From: Tubiluchus corallicola | Lineage: Eukaryota > Priapulida > Priapulimorpha > Priapulimorphida > Tubiluchidae | Length of the DNA stretch: 64,000 nt | Reading direction: 5' to 3' | Assembly (NCBI GenBank): GCA_030141605.1 | Contig: JAQGDQ010000060.1 | Span: 62,001 to 126,000 of the forward strand | In this document: positions 44,879 to 58,400 of the stretch, one piece after another | Position numbering within the stretch: the first letter of the stretch is position 1 | How the letters are laid out: each line of letters begins with the position of its first letter | Position numbers and translations under genes: made by a program | Notes under the pieces: generated by a model | The model's input: only the letters and a program-made list of their open reading frames with translations | Database searches by the model: none | Told to the model about the DNA's origin: nothing

Positions 44879-47480
44879 ATCAACCTTTCTTTACGGACTT
44901 TGACCTGCCGCTACACCAACAGATAATGCACAGTGGCTGTACGTCGATTCAAGACCTTAAAAAAGGGAAAAAACATAACAACAACTTAGACAGCTTTGTA
45001 GTTTTAATCGACGTTATTTACACATTTCGCGATGTTCAGAACTTTTATATGGAGTGTAACAATTCTTCCCAGTGGAACGTTTCAATAACTATGTGATGAT
45101 TAAAAGCACATATACTGTGATACAGTTATAAAATTAAAAAAATTATAATGCAGTAATACTATAAGGCAGCTATAATAAAACCATGTATCAGTTACACCTG
45201 TAAGCATTTTCTTGTTTAATAATGATTTAAAACTACATGATAATAAATTATCGCTGGTATCATAATCTGTAGGCACATATCAGGGCTCAATTATGACCTT
45301 TTGGGTCCTTAGGGTAATGAAATTATAGGCCCCCTCAGACGGAGCCACCCTCTAACTCACTGGCACCATCTTGAATATTTTTTACTCGTGATACATTTTA
45401 CCACCGACTTACACGGTTGGAAGTAAAGTACTGGCCTCATTTTCTGAAATTAAAATTTTATTTAGAGTTAAATTATTCAGCACTGAAAAAAATTAAAACT
45501 GTACACTCATTTTTCAAAAGAACCTCTATTTGAAAATGTTTTAGCTGGACCAAGTTTATTTTCTCCAATAATGTCTCACTAATTCCATGTTACAAAAAAC
45601 CTACTTTATCCAGGGTGGAGATGAGGTGAGGAAAGACAGTAGGTCATCGAGTCACTCATCCCTTATAAATCAATATTGTAACTCACAGAAAGATTACAAT
45701 GGGTATAATTTTAGTTACTTAAATGGAATGATCAAATAAAGCAACAGTGGTATAAGTGAAGAGAAAATAGTAATAATAAATAAATGCAGATGATGAACAC
45801 GTAAGTTATAACCGTCATAAACAATATTCAGATCAAAAAATAATGTCGAAATATATTGTACAGCACCCAATTGCTAATACCTCTTGTAACACTGCCGCAA
45901 ATCCAGGCACAGCACAATTCCCGCACGCACAGAAGCGAAGTGCCATGCAGTAGTTACTATTCGAGAATACGCGTTATCGAGACCCTGATGACCGGTTTGA
46001 AACGATCTTGATCAAAAACTAGTCCATGGCCAAATCTCGCGAGCTTATGCATATAAATGTAAATAGCCCAGAAGAATGAGACTTGGCCGAATAGTGAGGC
46101 ATTTAAAAACATTTTTAAAGACCTCTGTTCAGCAGCTTCAGGTTTTATTCCTGGAAAGCATCGTAACGACGACAATGACCTACTTCTCTCAGTTAAAAAA
46201 CTTTTAAAAGGCAGATTGCATACTGCTGCCATCTGTTGACCATATTCCAAAACAACACAAGTAAAAAGTGACCATGTCCGTAAACATGTAAAAATTATTT
46301 TATTTAAGTTTTATAATTTTGATTACGTATGTGACGTCATTAAAGAGACACAACTTCAGTTATATTATATTTTAAATTACTGAGAGTTTATATTTGAATA
46401 GTCTAAGAATTGACAAGCAAAACAGTTGATGAAATAGGCATGCATTATCCACTACAATTATTATCATGGTTGAACAGAAACTGAAAATTAAACTTTAAGT
46501 AAGCTCATTAGCAATAAGTAACTAGTCACCAGGGTTAAAAAGTTATTAACAAACTTATGAAGTCTCTCTTGTTCATTTTTTAATCATTCACTACCCCCAC
46601 TCGTAGACAATCAATGTTACGTAACACTGTTTATGCACAGATTTAACTGTACACACCATGAAAATTACTGATTAGCCATCTACACACGCGCACGCACACA
46701 CACTTACTTATAAAAAAATTAATACTGATTTATAATTTCTTCAAAATTCTGAGTAGTCACATTTGCATTTTTTGCTGAAACCTATTATAATTATGAACAA
46801 ATCTGTCTAACAACGCAAAAACATATCATCAGCATAATATATGTTTATACAATATCAAATCACCTAGGCAGTAGGCACACGTCAGCTAAAATGTAGATCA
46901 TAATAGATAAAGGGACATTGCATTAACGTTGTAGCTGGATCACTAAGTCTTAATTATGCTACGTCAAAATGTGACCCATTTTGTTAAGGTGACCGTTATG
47001 CATCACATGTTCAAAGGAAATACATTTTTGTAAAAATTAAAATGTAAATGACCGTTGGCATATTTACTGTCTATAGCATAATAAACGGGAAATTAAAACA
47101 TTTTAAAAAGTGTAGCCATACGCATAAATATATACTTAAAAACAAATTCTGAAAAAGGTCAAAACGGAAATTTATAGAACTTATTTTCCATTCCTCTGGT
47201 AATTAAATTCGTTATCACGCACGCTATCAAGTATCAACATAAAACTATGATGTGTAATTATACAGGGGCGTGGTCTATTGCTGCTACAAAACTATAAATT
47301 TTCTTTAATAAATGAATTTCGTAGGAAGCAAATTTTAAGTTTGTCCTTTGAATTTTGGTGGAACATGGGTACAAACCAATTCAGCTTCAGGGAAACCTGA
47401 CCTTGGCGGCTATGAACCCGCCCTCTAGCAGCTACTAACAGTAACCAAATTACCCAGAAATCCGCGGCGCAAATACTATA
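44879..47480. other. Region between GST 2 and NCOA6 (divergent genes)
   Basis: No gene supported. Contains a repeat end at about 45281-45350 (CAGGGCTCAATTATGACC...) that also occurs reversed at about 60985-61042, and a TCTCGCGAG motif at about 46035. The 97-codon minus-strand ORF at 45957-46250 is unrecognised. Confidence 0.4.
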
Positions 47481-47489
47481 ATCTTAGTG

Positions 47490-47588
47490 CACATGCGCCG
47501 AGTCTATATTGCAAATGGCGACTCTTGTTATTGTTCAATGGCATACGTAAAGTTGTCATAATTATGACAGAGAATTTGTCATTATCAG
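47490..47588 (+). promoter_or_regulatory. Putative NCOA6 promoter and 5' untranslated exon
   Basis: A locally GC-richer stretch with an NRF1-like site (TGCACATGCGCC, about 47488-47499, 10 of 12 consensus positions) and a weak YY1-like AAATGGCGAC, followed by a strong donor ATCAG|GTAAAA at 47589. The ATG in the YY1-like site opens an 11-codon uORF. Layout resembles the start of the Brinker/CENPB gene. Inferred only. Confidence 0.4.
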
Positions 47589-50128
47589 GTAAAATTTAAC
47601 AGCTACCTCGCGTCTACATCATGTCGTGTACTTATTGCGATACAACACTAATGTTTCCGATTATTGCCGTTTATAATATCTGTAATCATTTCCTTCATAA
47701 CTTGACTGAATTTATGGGGTATGTCGAAAAAATGGAGTTACTTTTGACGCACACCTTTCAGGAACTACGCGCTTTATACGGTTATGCTCTGTAACAGTTT
47801 TTAAAGTACTCCGTAATAATTGTCTGCTTTATTCGCGTCACTGTGGTGTCTAACAGTGTGCATTATTATTTTAAGCGGTCATGGGAAATTATTTTTAAAA
47901 CTTGGGTCAGGTACACTAAATATAAGTGTGTGTGGACAGTAGTTATATAAATAAAATACCTAATTTCAGCTGCAGCGCTAAATTAGTTAGTGCTTGTGTT
48001 TTGCAGTATGGTTGTCATTTAAATGTACCAAATTAAGGATATTAACTAATACAGTGTGTGTATGTATGTTGCTTTTGAACGTACGTTTATTCTTAATAAT
48101 TTTAGCAGCTCATTTCTTTTGCTGTCATTAAATGCCTTTAGCTTGTAAGGACTTATCTTACTGATATTAGCAAGCATTTGCCGGATTTTTACCTTTTCGT
48201 TTAATACATATCTACAAAAAATATTATTAGTTACAAGTACTTTACCAGCTTAACCTTTGTCTTCTCTCTGTTGTTAGGTAACATTCATTGGTGGCCATTG
48301 AGGTTGTGGTTATTGGAACTTTTACTTTTTTGTTTCAACTGATTCCACGGGGTTCTGTTAAACACTTCTCAATGAAGATATTTTTCAATTTCTGGATTTG
48401 TTTCTTGCTTAGTCTTTTTTTTGCTTTTTTGAGTAACTGCTTGTGTTGTCTTTTAGTATATGATTTCTGAAATTTTATTCTAGATTTTATGGATACTTAA
48501 GTCTAAATTCCAGGTTTTTCATGATATTGGGCCCTTTCTACATGTAAACAGACTGATTACCTATAGATACACACCCTGTAGGTTTTTAACTTCCTTTATG
48601 GGGCATTGCTGTTGCAGACCCAAGGAATAAACTTAAGAACACTGCCTTATATGTCGTATTTTTTGGCAGCAGCATGACATAATTTTAAATTAACAATGGT
48701 ATTTAAAGGAAAGCCAAGAATCTCAGAAAGTTATTCTTATTTTAATATTTGAAAAGAATGCTAGAAAATTAAGCAATAAAATTGTGATAAGCGCTTCGCG
48801 TAATTAGTAAGATCAAATTGAAGTTGCGATCATTTCACTTTTTCTATCTCTTTTAATTCATATACAGTAATCAAAGATGATTATTAGGTTAAATTTCATG
48901 AAAACTACTTTTGTCCTAGACTAGGAGTTACTGGGAAATTTTTGAGTGTTTTTGCACTGACAACAATTGTTTTACTATTACTTTTATAATACACAAAAAC
49001 AATTCAGATAAATCCACACCACAAGCCTGCAATTTGTCAAGCGCGTTTTAGTTAGGATTTGCAAAACTAATGGCTTTTGTGCTAATGAATGAAATAATTG
49101 TAAATTTACTGCATTGAACAAACTCTGCCATGCTGCCTCGGTGTCCAAACTCTTTTCTTATTGATTTCGTGTAAGAATCCACTGTGTTCTTACAGTTTAC
49201 CCTTTGGGAAAATCAAAAAGGCCCCCTTTTTGTCACAAGGATTATTTGAGCAGCACATGGTGACCTGGCAGTGAAGCAAAAGCGGGAATGATAACAAAAC
49301 AGAAAATTTGACCTTGTCGCAATAATAAAGCAGTGCAGCTTGAGATACCAGTGACGTCATGCTGTACCTTGTTAGTATTATTTTTATCTGTTGCATATAG
49401 TCCGTTGAAGTAGGTGTGGACATAGCTATGATTTGATCTTATTACTAAAAATTCTTCCAGTTCATCATTAAAACTGCCCATTTATTATACTGTCCACGAA
49501 CAATAGTACTTTACCAAAATTCTAGAGGTTCCTTTGTATTGTCAAATGATATATAACATTTTTTTTATTATGTTTTATATTTTTGTAGATGTAATCATAC
49601 AGTTCATTTTTTAAAAACACAGTAATGGAGTCCTGGCATGTAACATTTTCTGCTTTTTTATAGTTTAATGAATTTCATTTTAAAATTAATAAGGTGAAAG
49701 TAAACAAGTATAACCGATTTTGTTCGTTTTGAATTTAGGAATGCCTGTAAGTTAGATAATTTAAGTTTAATTGTTATAACCAGTAATTTTAAATTTTCAT
49801 GGTCGATGAGTACATTGTACAAAGAAGTATGTACAATGATAGTGCCAAAAGTTTGCTATTATTTTTGAAATCAATGTGTATTGTTGGATCACAGACACGA
49901 AAAGAGAAAATTTCGTGTGATTGTTGTGTAGTCATTCTGTTTGTTAGTATAAGTGCCATACTGAATGCTTGCCATATGTACCATGGTTTCCACTCACCCA
50001 TTGTTGAAAAACTGGCCCTTGATTAGTAATTTCTGCATGTGTGCTATTCAGAAAAAAATGTTTAAGGTAGCGTAGTTTGAAACCTTGTAAATTATTTTGA
50101 GTTTGAATTTGTAAATTTTGACAGTAGT

Positions 50129-50130
<2 letters not shown>

Positions 50131-50199
<69 letters not shown>

Positions 50200-50236
50200 C
50201 TCGTTCTCGCTCTCACTCACTCACTCTCTCACTCTG
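50131..50236. repeat. (TC)n microsatellite
   Basis: Pure TC run 50131-50196, then an interrupted run with CG and CA variants. ORFs on both strands across it are artefacts. Confidence 0.95.
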
Positions 50237-50692
50237 TTTTGGTCTCTTACTTCGCATTGCGCATGTAAACATTTTCAGTTCTTGTACATTTATACCCTTT
50301 TAAATTAAAAAAGGCACCAATTCCATTTGAATATCAAGAAAATTGAGCCTGATCTTTGTTGTTCATTCAAACTTCATGTCCTTGGTTTTCACAATACTGG
50401 CTTCCCATTGCTGTTCAGTTTGATTGGCTTCTTCCTGGATAGTGTCATGCTCAATATCTAAAATTCAATGTGACCTTGATAACCACGAAGAGATTTTCAA
50501 AATTTATCAGTTGTTTGCTTAAAGTTGACTCTAACATTCTTTAATTAATATTAATCCTTCATAATAGCAGAGCAACATCAAGAAGGAGAGTAGCATTTAA
50601 AGGACAAGAAAGGGGGGGGGGTAACTGAAGTAGGTTGTCAGAAAAAAAATCATCTTAAAAAATTATATTACTTTATAGCAATTTTATTCGTA

Positions 50693-51131
50693 CAGTCATA
50701 CCTCGGTTTTCGACCATAATTCGTTCCTAAAAAGTGTTTGAAAACCGATTTGGTTGAGTACCGAATCATTTATTCCCATAAGAAATAATGTAAAAGTAAT
50801 AATGTAATAATAATGTTAGTGACATCTATGTGATATTATTGATAAGAAAAACATAATAGAATTCCTTAGAAAGAAAAACATAATTATTCCTGCATGAAAA
50901 AACCTTACATGTTGGTAGCAGTGTGATGGCTTACGTAAGCAAGAGCAGAAACACGTGTGTGACTACTCTTGGGTACGCTCGGCTCTACTCGGCTCGCCGC
51001 GCATGCGTTCATCATGTGCTTGGTCGAGTACCGAAATTCTGGTTGAGAACGGAAACAATTTCAACTCGAATTTTCTGGTCGAAAACCGATTTGTACGAGT
51101 ACAGAGACATTCGAAAACCGAGGTATGACTG
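50693..51131. mobile_element. Pogo/Tigger-like MITE, 'CATACCTCGGTTTTCGA' family
   Basis: TA-flanked; TIRs CAGTCATACCTCGGTTTTCG and CGAAAACCGAGGTATGACTG are exact reverse complements over at least 20 bp, the least decayed pogo-like ends in the window. Confidence 0.9.
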
Positions 51132-51729
51132 TATATCGTACTTGCATTGAAAGGATTTTTCGTCTGTTTTCATTTTAAATCTTTCGCAACACTTTTCGAC
51201 CGCTCTATTACATGACGTAGTATACGCACAACATAAATCAGGCGAAGAAAAGGAAATGTTAAACTATGTCCCAAATAAAAGTCACTGACTCGCCGTCCAG
51301 GGTGTGCCACTCATTAACCAAAAACGACAAGTACAGTAATTTAAATTTTACTCACTTAGCAACATGTGTGCTACGAATGCTGTATTCTTTTTTCAAACGT
51401 TACTTAATGTTATCAAAACTCATTTCAAAAGACCTACCATTAAATGACTGCACCTAACGGTCATCGCGGGAGTTTAAATTTATAATTTTTTACACAGAGT
51501 TACTGCCAACGCAAGCCCTGCATGCAAAAAGGCAGTATGTAAGTGGTACAAAATTTCAAGGCTAATTTTTTGAGTATTATGTAAGGGAAGGTTTTCTTGT
51601 GCTTTAAGAATTTTTGAAACAAAAAATTCACCTGCTGTTATTTGTTTGTACAGCTAGTGTTGTGATGAGATCATTCTTATGCTCGGTAACATTAGTATTA
51701 TGCCAGATTTACTCGTTAAAGGATTCATT

Positions 51730-52235
51730 CAATGTTAAACTAAGTCCTATAGCCCAAAATAATGTATCCTGTGTAATTTTGAAAGGGACATATTGTTTTT
51801 CAAGCAGAACTTATGTGAAATAATTATTGCCATAGGAACCCAATTTTGCATTCGCGTGGCAATTTTTTGCTGTTATATGCATTACATGGGAAGTAGTGCG
51901 GTAGTTAGGCGAACATTAGCACCTGCATCTCTAAAACACGTTGCATAAAAACGGGCTCTGCACCTTCCTGTTGTTCAGTTGTGATATAGCACACATGTTT
52001 GAGAGCAGCTGTAAACTTGAAATTTAAATTTTTATACTTAAAATTTGCCGAGTCTTGTGTAGTGCACTGAATGTGTACAGTAGCACTATACGTTAATTTT
52101 TGCTTTCATAGACGTGTGGGATGCTCATGGAATGTTTGTGCTGTTGAGAATTGTGTTCATTTGTGACGCCATCACTAGCTGGGCTCCTCGGCTGTTAATT
52201 TAGTTTTAACATGTTATTTAGTTATCGGAGACAGT
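51730..52235 (+). repeat. Repeat family D, copy 2
   Basis: Same orientation as 3690-4180; shared blocks include GAACATTAGCACC, TTGAAATTTAAATTTTTA and CAGTAGCACTATACG. Ends about 100 bp before the first recognised NCOA6 coding exon. Confidence 0.6.
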
Positions 52236-52340
52236 GGTGAGACTTATGCTCTTGGTTTTTAATGTATGATATCATTTACCTAATAGTTTTCAATTATTTC
52301 TGAGTACGTAATCATTGTTGAAATTTTAACAGATGACACA

Positions 52341-52476
52341 ATGGATGAAGGCTCCGATTCGGAGGTGGAGCCTGAAGTTGAAACCGTCCTCACTTGCCAG
52401 GGAAGCCTAAGCGATCCGCTCTTCCATGAGAAGCTTGTTGCCTTGACTACGAAACTGAAACGATTGCTTCGGACTG
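52341..52476 (+). CDS. NCOA6: NCOA6 first recognised coding exon
   Basis: Acceptor AACAG ends at 52332; ATG at 52341 is in frame: [17 protein letters not shown], then the [17 protein letters not shown] helix. Donor ACTG|GTAAGA, phase 1. Acidic start plus this helix match the region ahead of VEPWNSV in vertebrate NCOA6. Confidence 0.8.
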
Positions 52477-55400
52477 GTAAGACAAACTAACCAATCTCAG
52501 TTCAGAGATCTATCATCTCCTGTTGGTTTTATAATTTCGTGTGAAGGAATTGAAATATTTCTCAGCTTTCACTCGGACTAACAATGAGACTTTTGATTTG
52601 CCGGATCGAACGGAGTTTACTGCTTACGTTCACTCGTAGCTCTTACGCAGTTCAACTGACCATGTTCATTAATTAACGTAGAACTTTTGTAGTTAAAATA
52701 AGCTAAACTCAGCGTAGAAAAGCTTTGTTAATCCGTGGCAAGAAAACTTCAAAATTAGTGATCATATTAAGTACTTCAAATTTCTTGCAGTAACAATAAC
52801 CTACAGTAGATGCGACAACACTCGCATCTGCAGAAGTGCAATATTGAAAAAGACTTGCCACCTGTGCACGTCATAGCCTGTTACATGGCTTCATTCAACG
52901 TTGCTAATTCAGTGTAGCGTTTAATAATTTTTATATTATTGTTACTTTTGTTTGGCTCTGCCTAGAGCATCCTGTGATTTTTTTATTCATACATTTGGTC
53001 CAGTTCAACTTGATTTTACAAACAAAGGACTGACTTGATTCAGCATATTAGAAGTTGTGCCTCGTTAGCACTTGTAAGTGCTCGTGCTTATGTTATAAAG
53101 TTAAACTGCCGTGAACGTTTTTACCGCATCTCAGTCTTTCTGTGTACGAGTTTTGCACATATCTAAGAGCAAGAGGTAACTCGTATGCAAGTTATTTCTA
53201 GACCCATGCAGTGCTTGTAAAAATGACAAAGAGTGTAATTATGTGTGGACTAAGGATGAGCATTCTGTACCAGAAAGCAAATTCGAATCGAATCGAATTT
53301 GTTACTTTCGAATTCGAATTGAGTTTGAAAGATTTTCGAACAAAGATCGTGCATATTACTTGATTTTGTTCCACAGCGAAAAACGCTATTACTTTGTTAA
53401 AAATTTTGTGCAGTAACTGTAGCTATTTTCATGCTGTTTCAAACATTTTAATGATAAAGAAAGTGTGTGGCTGAAGTGCTGAATTATTCTAATCTATAAT
53501 TTTAGGCTCGAATCGAATTCGAACGTTCGTACTCGAACGTGGACTGAGCTTGTGTACGCATCGTACAAGATATTAGATGAAAATCTTTGTCCCAGTTTCC
53601 ATGTTTAGTTTCCATTTTTCCTGAATAAAAATCTAATTAGAATATAACAGAATTAATTATTATAATCTTAATGTCATAATATTGTTATTCATGGTACAAA
53701 CTCACAATTGATTAAATTTTAATACCAACTGAAAGTCGGGAAATGCAAAAAAAGCTGAATACTGCCTGGATTTGAACCAGGTCATTTTTCGCATTTCGTG
53801 GTTTTCAATTTAGTTGATGGAGGTTGTGTCATCGAGAAATAATAGAATTTGGAGATAAAAACAAACAGTGCAAGTATATGATTGCTAAACATTTACAAAA
53901 GTGTGTTTATGGCATTATAAAGCATAAACACTAAGTAAACACTACGCAGTTGCAGGTAATTTTTTTTGTATGTCGAACAAGTGCACCTTGACATTGGTCA
54001 AGAAATTTTTATTCTTATATTAGTCTTGTTATTATTAAAAATTTGGACAAATGTCGGTGTATTTGTACTTTTAAATGACAGTTATGATTGTAAAAAATTG
54101 TTTGACTGCCTTCCATGGCTATCGTTCTTCTTCCACCATCTTAATGTACAAATATACCATGTCATTAACTAATTTTTTCAATTTTTATTACTAAAATAAA
54201 ACTCGTGCAGAATACTCTAATGGTTGTGTATTTTCAGGTGTTTTTCGCGTGGTCAAAGTGGAACCGTGGAATAGCGTCCGCGTAACGTTCAGCATCCCAC
54301 GCGATGCTGCACAACGATTAAAAAATCTAGCTCAGCACACCGACGGCGTGCTGCGAGAACTGGGCATTCTGTCCGTACAAGTCGACGAGGAGAATGTGAT
54401 TTTGTTGAAAATTGCTGGGACCAACAACGAAGCGCATGAGATCGTTTTGAAAACAAACGATAACATTGCCTCGTCCACACCGAGTGCAGCGTCTAACGAA
54501 TCGGGTGCGAGCGATGCGGACGTGCAGAAAAACGTGACACAACTTACGAGTGTTCAAAACCAGATTGATACAAATATGACTGTTTTCAATCAAATTGCGA
54601 GCGGTGACGTTAACCACCTGTTTCGTTCGCCTAATGTGGTGGCACCGAATAGTGATCCGCTTCCGTTCCAGCAACCCCGAGTAGTGGGAGCTCGGCGGCC
54701 TGCCAACACCTATCCCAGTATGCAACAGACACAGTCCATTAGTTCTAGTCACTTGCCATCGTCGCCTGTCATGATGTCAGTACCAGTGATGCATCCGCAG
54801 CAGAGGCTCCATTCTTCGTCCAATCAGGTTTATGCAAATTCCCAGTCAGTGGGATACGTCCCGCAGACGAGCATCAGTGTCAGTAGTGTGGCGCGCATGG
54901 TAGCCAGTAGCGAGGTGGCGCTGTCAAGCCCGCTGCTCGTGAACTTGCTTCAAAGTGGTGGCAGCACAGCTGCTGATGCTCAAACCCGCATGTTGAGTCC
55001 TCCACTTGCGGACGGTCCCGTCAAAAAGAAGCGTAAACCTCGACGGTCGAAAGAGAAACACGAGGATATACCGAAGTCTGTTTCACCTATTGCTGCTGTG
55101 GAAGAGCCACTTCCTCCTGGCATGCGGCACATAATCAATCCGCTAACTGGACACTTGGAGCCTGTGGCAAATGAAGATTCCGAGTCGAGCCCCGGTGCAG
55201 TCGACCGTTTGGAGAATTCTCACGAGCTCCCTGTTATGTCCCCTCAACTTCGCACACTTTCGGATGATGTAGATCCGGACAAAACAGATACTGATCAAGC
55301 GGAGGAGTCAAATGAGTCTCCGCCAGTGTTGGAAAAACAGTATAAAGTTAGTGAGAGTTTAGAGACATTAAAACCCTCTGTAAAAGTAAAAACGATAGTG

Positions 55401-58400
55401 TCACCGTCAGAATCGCCACCTCGTCCGCCGACTGTGTTAAAAATTACATCTACAAGAGATAACTTGGGGAACACCACGTTTATGGTAAAAGCTCGTTCGC
55501 GCGATGTCAAATCAAAGGAGGAGAAAGTGTTAAAGAGGGCGGAATCGTGCAAGGATGAGCCAAAATTGCCACCAATCCGTATCAAGGTTCCCAAGTCGAG
55601 TATAGCGGGATTGGATTCGTCCTTGGTTACGAACAGTCCGGGAAGAAAGCGGTCATCGAAGGAACGATCACACAGCTTGAGTGTTGAACGAACATCAGCT
55701 GATGTAATGAGGCCGAAGGACTCATTGTTAACATCTGATGAGCATGGTACGTTGTTTCTGTTTTAACAAAATTTACATTAAACTAACATGGGTTTAAAAT
55801 CTATAGCATTGTTTGTAATACTGATTCCCCTACAGCTGTGCATGGACAAGGAAACTATAGGTTAACACGCACTAGATCACTTTGCTTGACCTTGGTCATA
55901 TCTAATGAGTTCAAAGAACTAATTCGACACTTTTTTGTTGCTTCAGTTGTACAATATTTTTGTGTAATACCCGTGATGACATTTAGCCTCATTAATGATA
56001 CGTAATATGAGAAACCATTTAGAGATTTTTTTCATAGCTCCTACAGCTTCTAAAACTCTCTACTTTGGGCTGTTTGCCTGCAATGACACAAACATGTTTT
56101 AGACCTATAGGTGGAATTAATTAATTTACAAATATAAACGCTTCCGTTTCCGTCAAATTGCCTTCGTAATTTTTTGACCCAGTAATTTTATCGTATTTTG
56201 TGCGTTCATATACTTACCTGGTGCAGCCATATAAAAGCGTGTTTTTTAATTTAAAACATAAAACGCAATAATTATTATAATATCATTGTTTTGACGAGGG
56301 TGCAGCCAAAACAGAGTGTTTTTCTACAGCTAACTCTCGGGCCAGGCCAGGGTTGTCTTTTTGTATGATTCTGATTATCATATTGGAGGCTGAAATTATT
56401 ATATTTTCAGCTAACTTATCGTATTAGCTACCGAGCAGTATAGCCGTTTATAACGTAATTATCAGAACATGTGATAATTTAAGACTTCATACTGTATAAA
56501 AAGGGAACTAAATGATAATCCATAATTATGCAATAATTTAGTAATGCCAAAACAAAAAACTAAAAACAAATTTTGATTTCAACTGGATTTAAATAGTCCA
56601 GGATTCAGCTTTAAACATTTGCAAAGCTTTAAGAAAAAAATATTTTCCTCATTTGGAGGCATATTTTGAGCTCAAGAGGTAAGGCAGAAACAAAAAACTT
56701 TTTTACCCGGTCCGGGCTCTGTCACAGTATTTTACATTTCGCGTTAAGTTTAATTCCGAAAATTGAATAAATGACTGGTGTTTTGCACCTTTTAAACTAC
56801 CATTCATTCTGTGTTCAAACAAGTCTAAAACGTTAATAATATCAGATGGGCTGAAGCCTTTCTTCCTGAACGTTATATTCTTGGTGCATTTACAAAACAA
56901 AAAAGCCAGAAGCAGAAAAGCAACATCTAACATCAAAAATTTTTTGTATAAACTGTATTTCTGTATTTTTAATACTCGCAACATGCGTGGAAACTTCGAA
57001 GAACACTCTGCAATATTTTCACTCCAGTATTCATGTTACATACACTTAAGAAGCCAGTGTTTATAAGAGTTTATTAATACAATATGTTTAACAATAAAAT
57101 TAAGAAATTGGCCGTAATTTGGTCTTCAACAAATACTGTACTGTAATTATTATTTCTTCAAGACTGCAAAAATTCTGTCTTCTATTATTAAGTACCTAAA
57201 GAAAGCAGTTTGCACGTTAGGTCATTTTTAATTTACCACACATTTACTTTACAGGTAAACAGAATTTTTGAGGGTAGGTAGTAAATGACCATGTTACGCT
57301 CCATTAAAGTTTCAGTACTATTCCTCACATACAGTACAATACTGAAATGCCACAATTTTTTATTTTCTTTTCGTATATCGAACATGTATGTGTGTTTACA
57401 GTTATGTGTTATAGTTACATGTTAACTATAGTTACGATGTTAACATGTATGTTACTATGTTACCATGTTAACTATAGTTACATGTTATAGTAACATGTTA
57501 CAGTTACACCTTATATATGTAATTAATGACTGTTTTTAATGACTTTGCTCTTAAAGGAAGACCAGACGATTGTTTAGACTCAATCTCATTTTAATTTACT
57601 GTCCAAGATATACATTTTCTTGCCTATAAAAGTTAACAATTGTTCCTTATATTTGAATAATTAGCTTAGAAAGTTAATTAACGGCAACCAAACACGGCTG
57701 TTGCTTACGTCAGAACCTAACCACTGTTTGTGCAATGGCAGGCGTCCTCCCTTGCGCATCAAGCACATTTGCATAAGCGTTACAGTACTGTTTAAACGCA
57801 TGATGTCACGAAAAATGGGCTTTACATCATATGACGTCAGAAACTAACACTGCAGTTCATGATCATGCTTATCACGGTACCGCCTTTTATTTATCGGCCA
57901 TGCAAATGTGACAGATAGGCGCCGCTCCCAATCTTAGTAGATTCACTGAGCTGCGAAAGTTTAATGAAATTTGACTATCCGAGGTACTTATTATTTAATC
58001 TTAGCCTTGATTTAAAAAAAGGCTATTGTAGTTTTCAATATTTTAGAGCATTCTTTATTCTGAACTCGTGTTTACACAATCATCCGGTTTTCCTTTAAAA
58101 TAGCGCACTACTTTTTTTATTTTACTAGATAAGTTGAATTCATAGTTTTCGGTTAATTAGCAGTCGTTCATAATTTTGAGCTTGACTTTTTAATGGCAAA
58201 ACAATTTGCACCTGGTAACCTTGACGGCTAGCGCGTCAGAAGCAAAGCTTTTCCTAAAATATGCGACATGAATATGCAACTATGCACCCTGAAACACTCG
58301 TGAAATGCTTGGGGGTTTATACACATTAATAATTCATGTATTTAGACTGAAATTAAATTAGGTTTGTTATGCGTTAAGTCCTAGAAGATGCATATTTTAC

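Larger units (their letters stand above)
47589..51729. other. Putative NCOA6 5' intron
   Basis: No coding exon recognised; short ORFs are non-conserved. Holds the (CT)n microsatellite and one pogo-like MITE listed separately, plus a G9 run at about 50611. Confidence 0.4.

Noticed and set aside
45957-46250. 97-codon minus-strand ORF between GST 2 and NCOA6
   Set aside because: No recognisable domain, no promoter or splice support; length is possible by chance. Left as unannotated.
48288-48470. 60-codon hydrophobic ORF in the NCOA6 5' intron
   Set aside because: Phe/Leu-rich by T-rich composition; no usable splice sites joined in frame and no similarity recognised.
49944-50303. Arg/Glu- and Ser/Leu-repeat ORFs
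   Set aside because: Translation of the (TC)n microsatellite on both strands.
53755-53790. B-box-like GGTTCAAATCC on the minus strand
   Set aside because: No D-arm or anticodon arm and no complementary acceptor; not a tRNA.
54289-54752. Antisense ORFs of 63 and 141 codons opposite the NCOA6 exon
   Set aside because: Shadow frames of a conserved coding exon; sense translation is clearly NCOA6.
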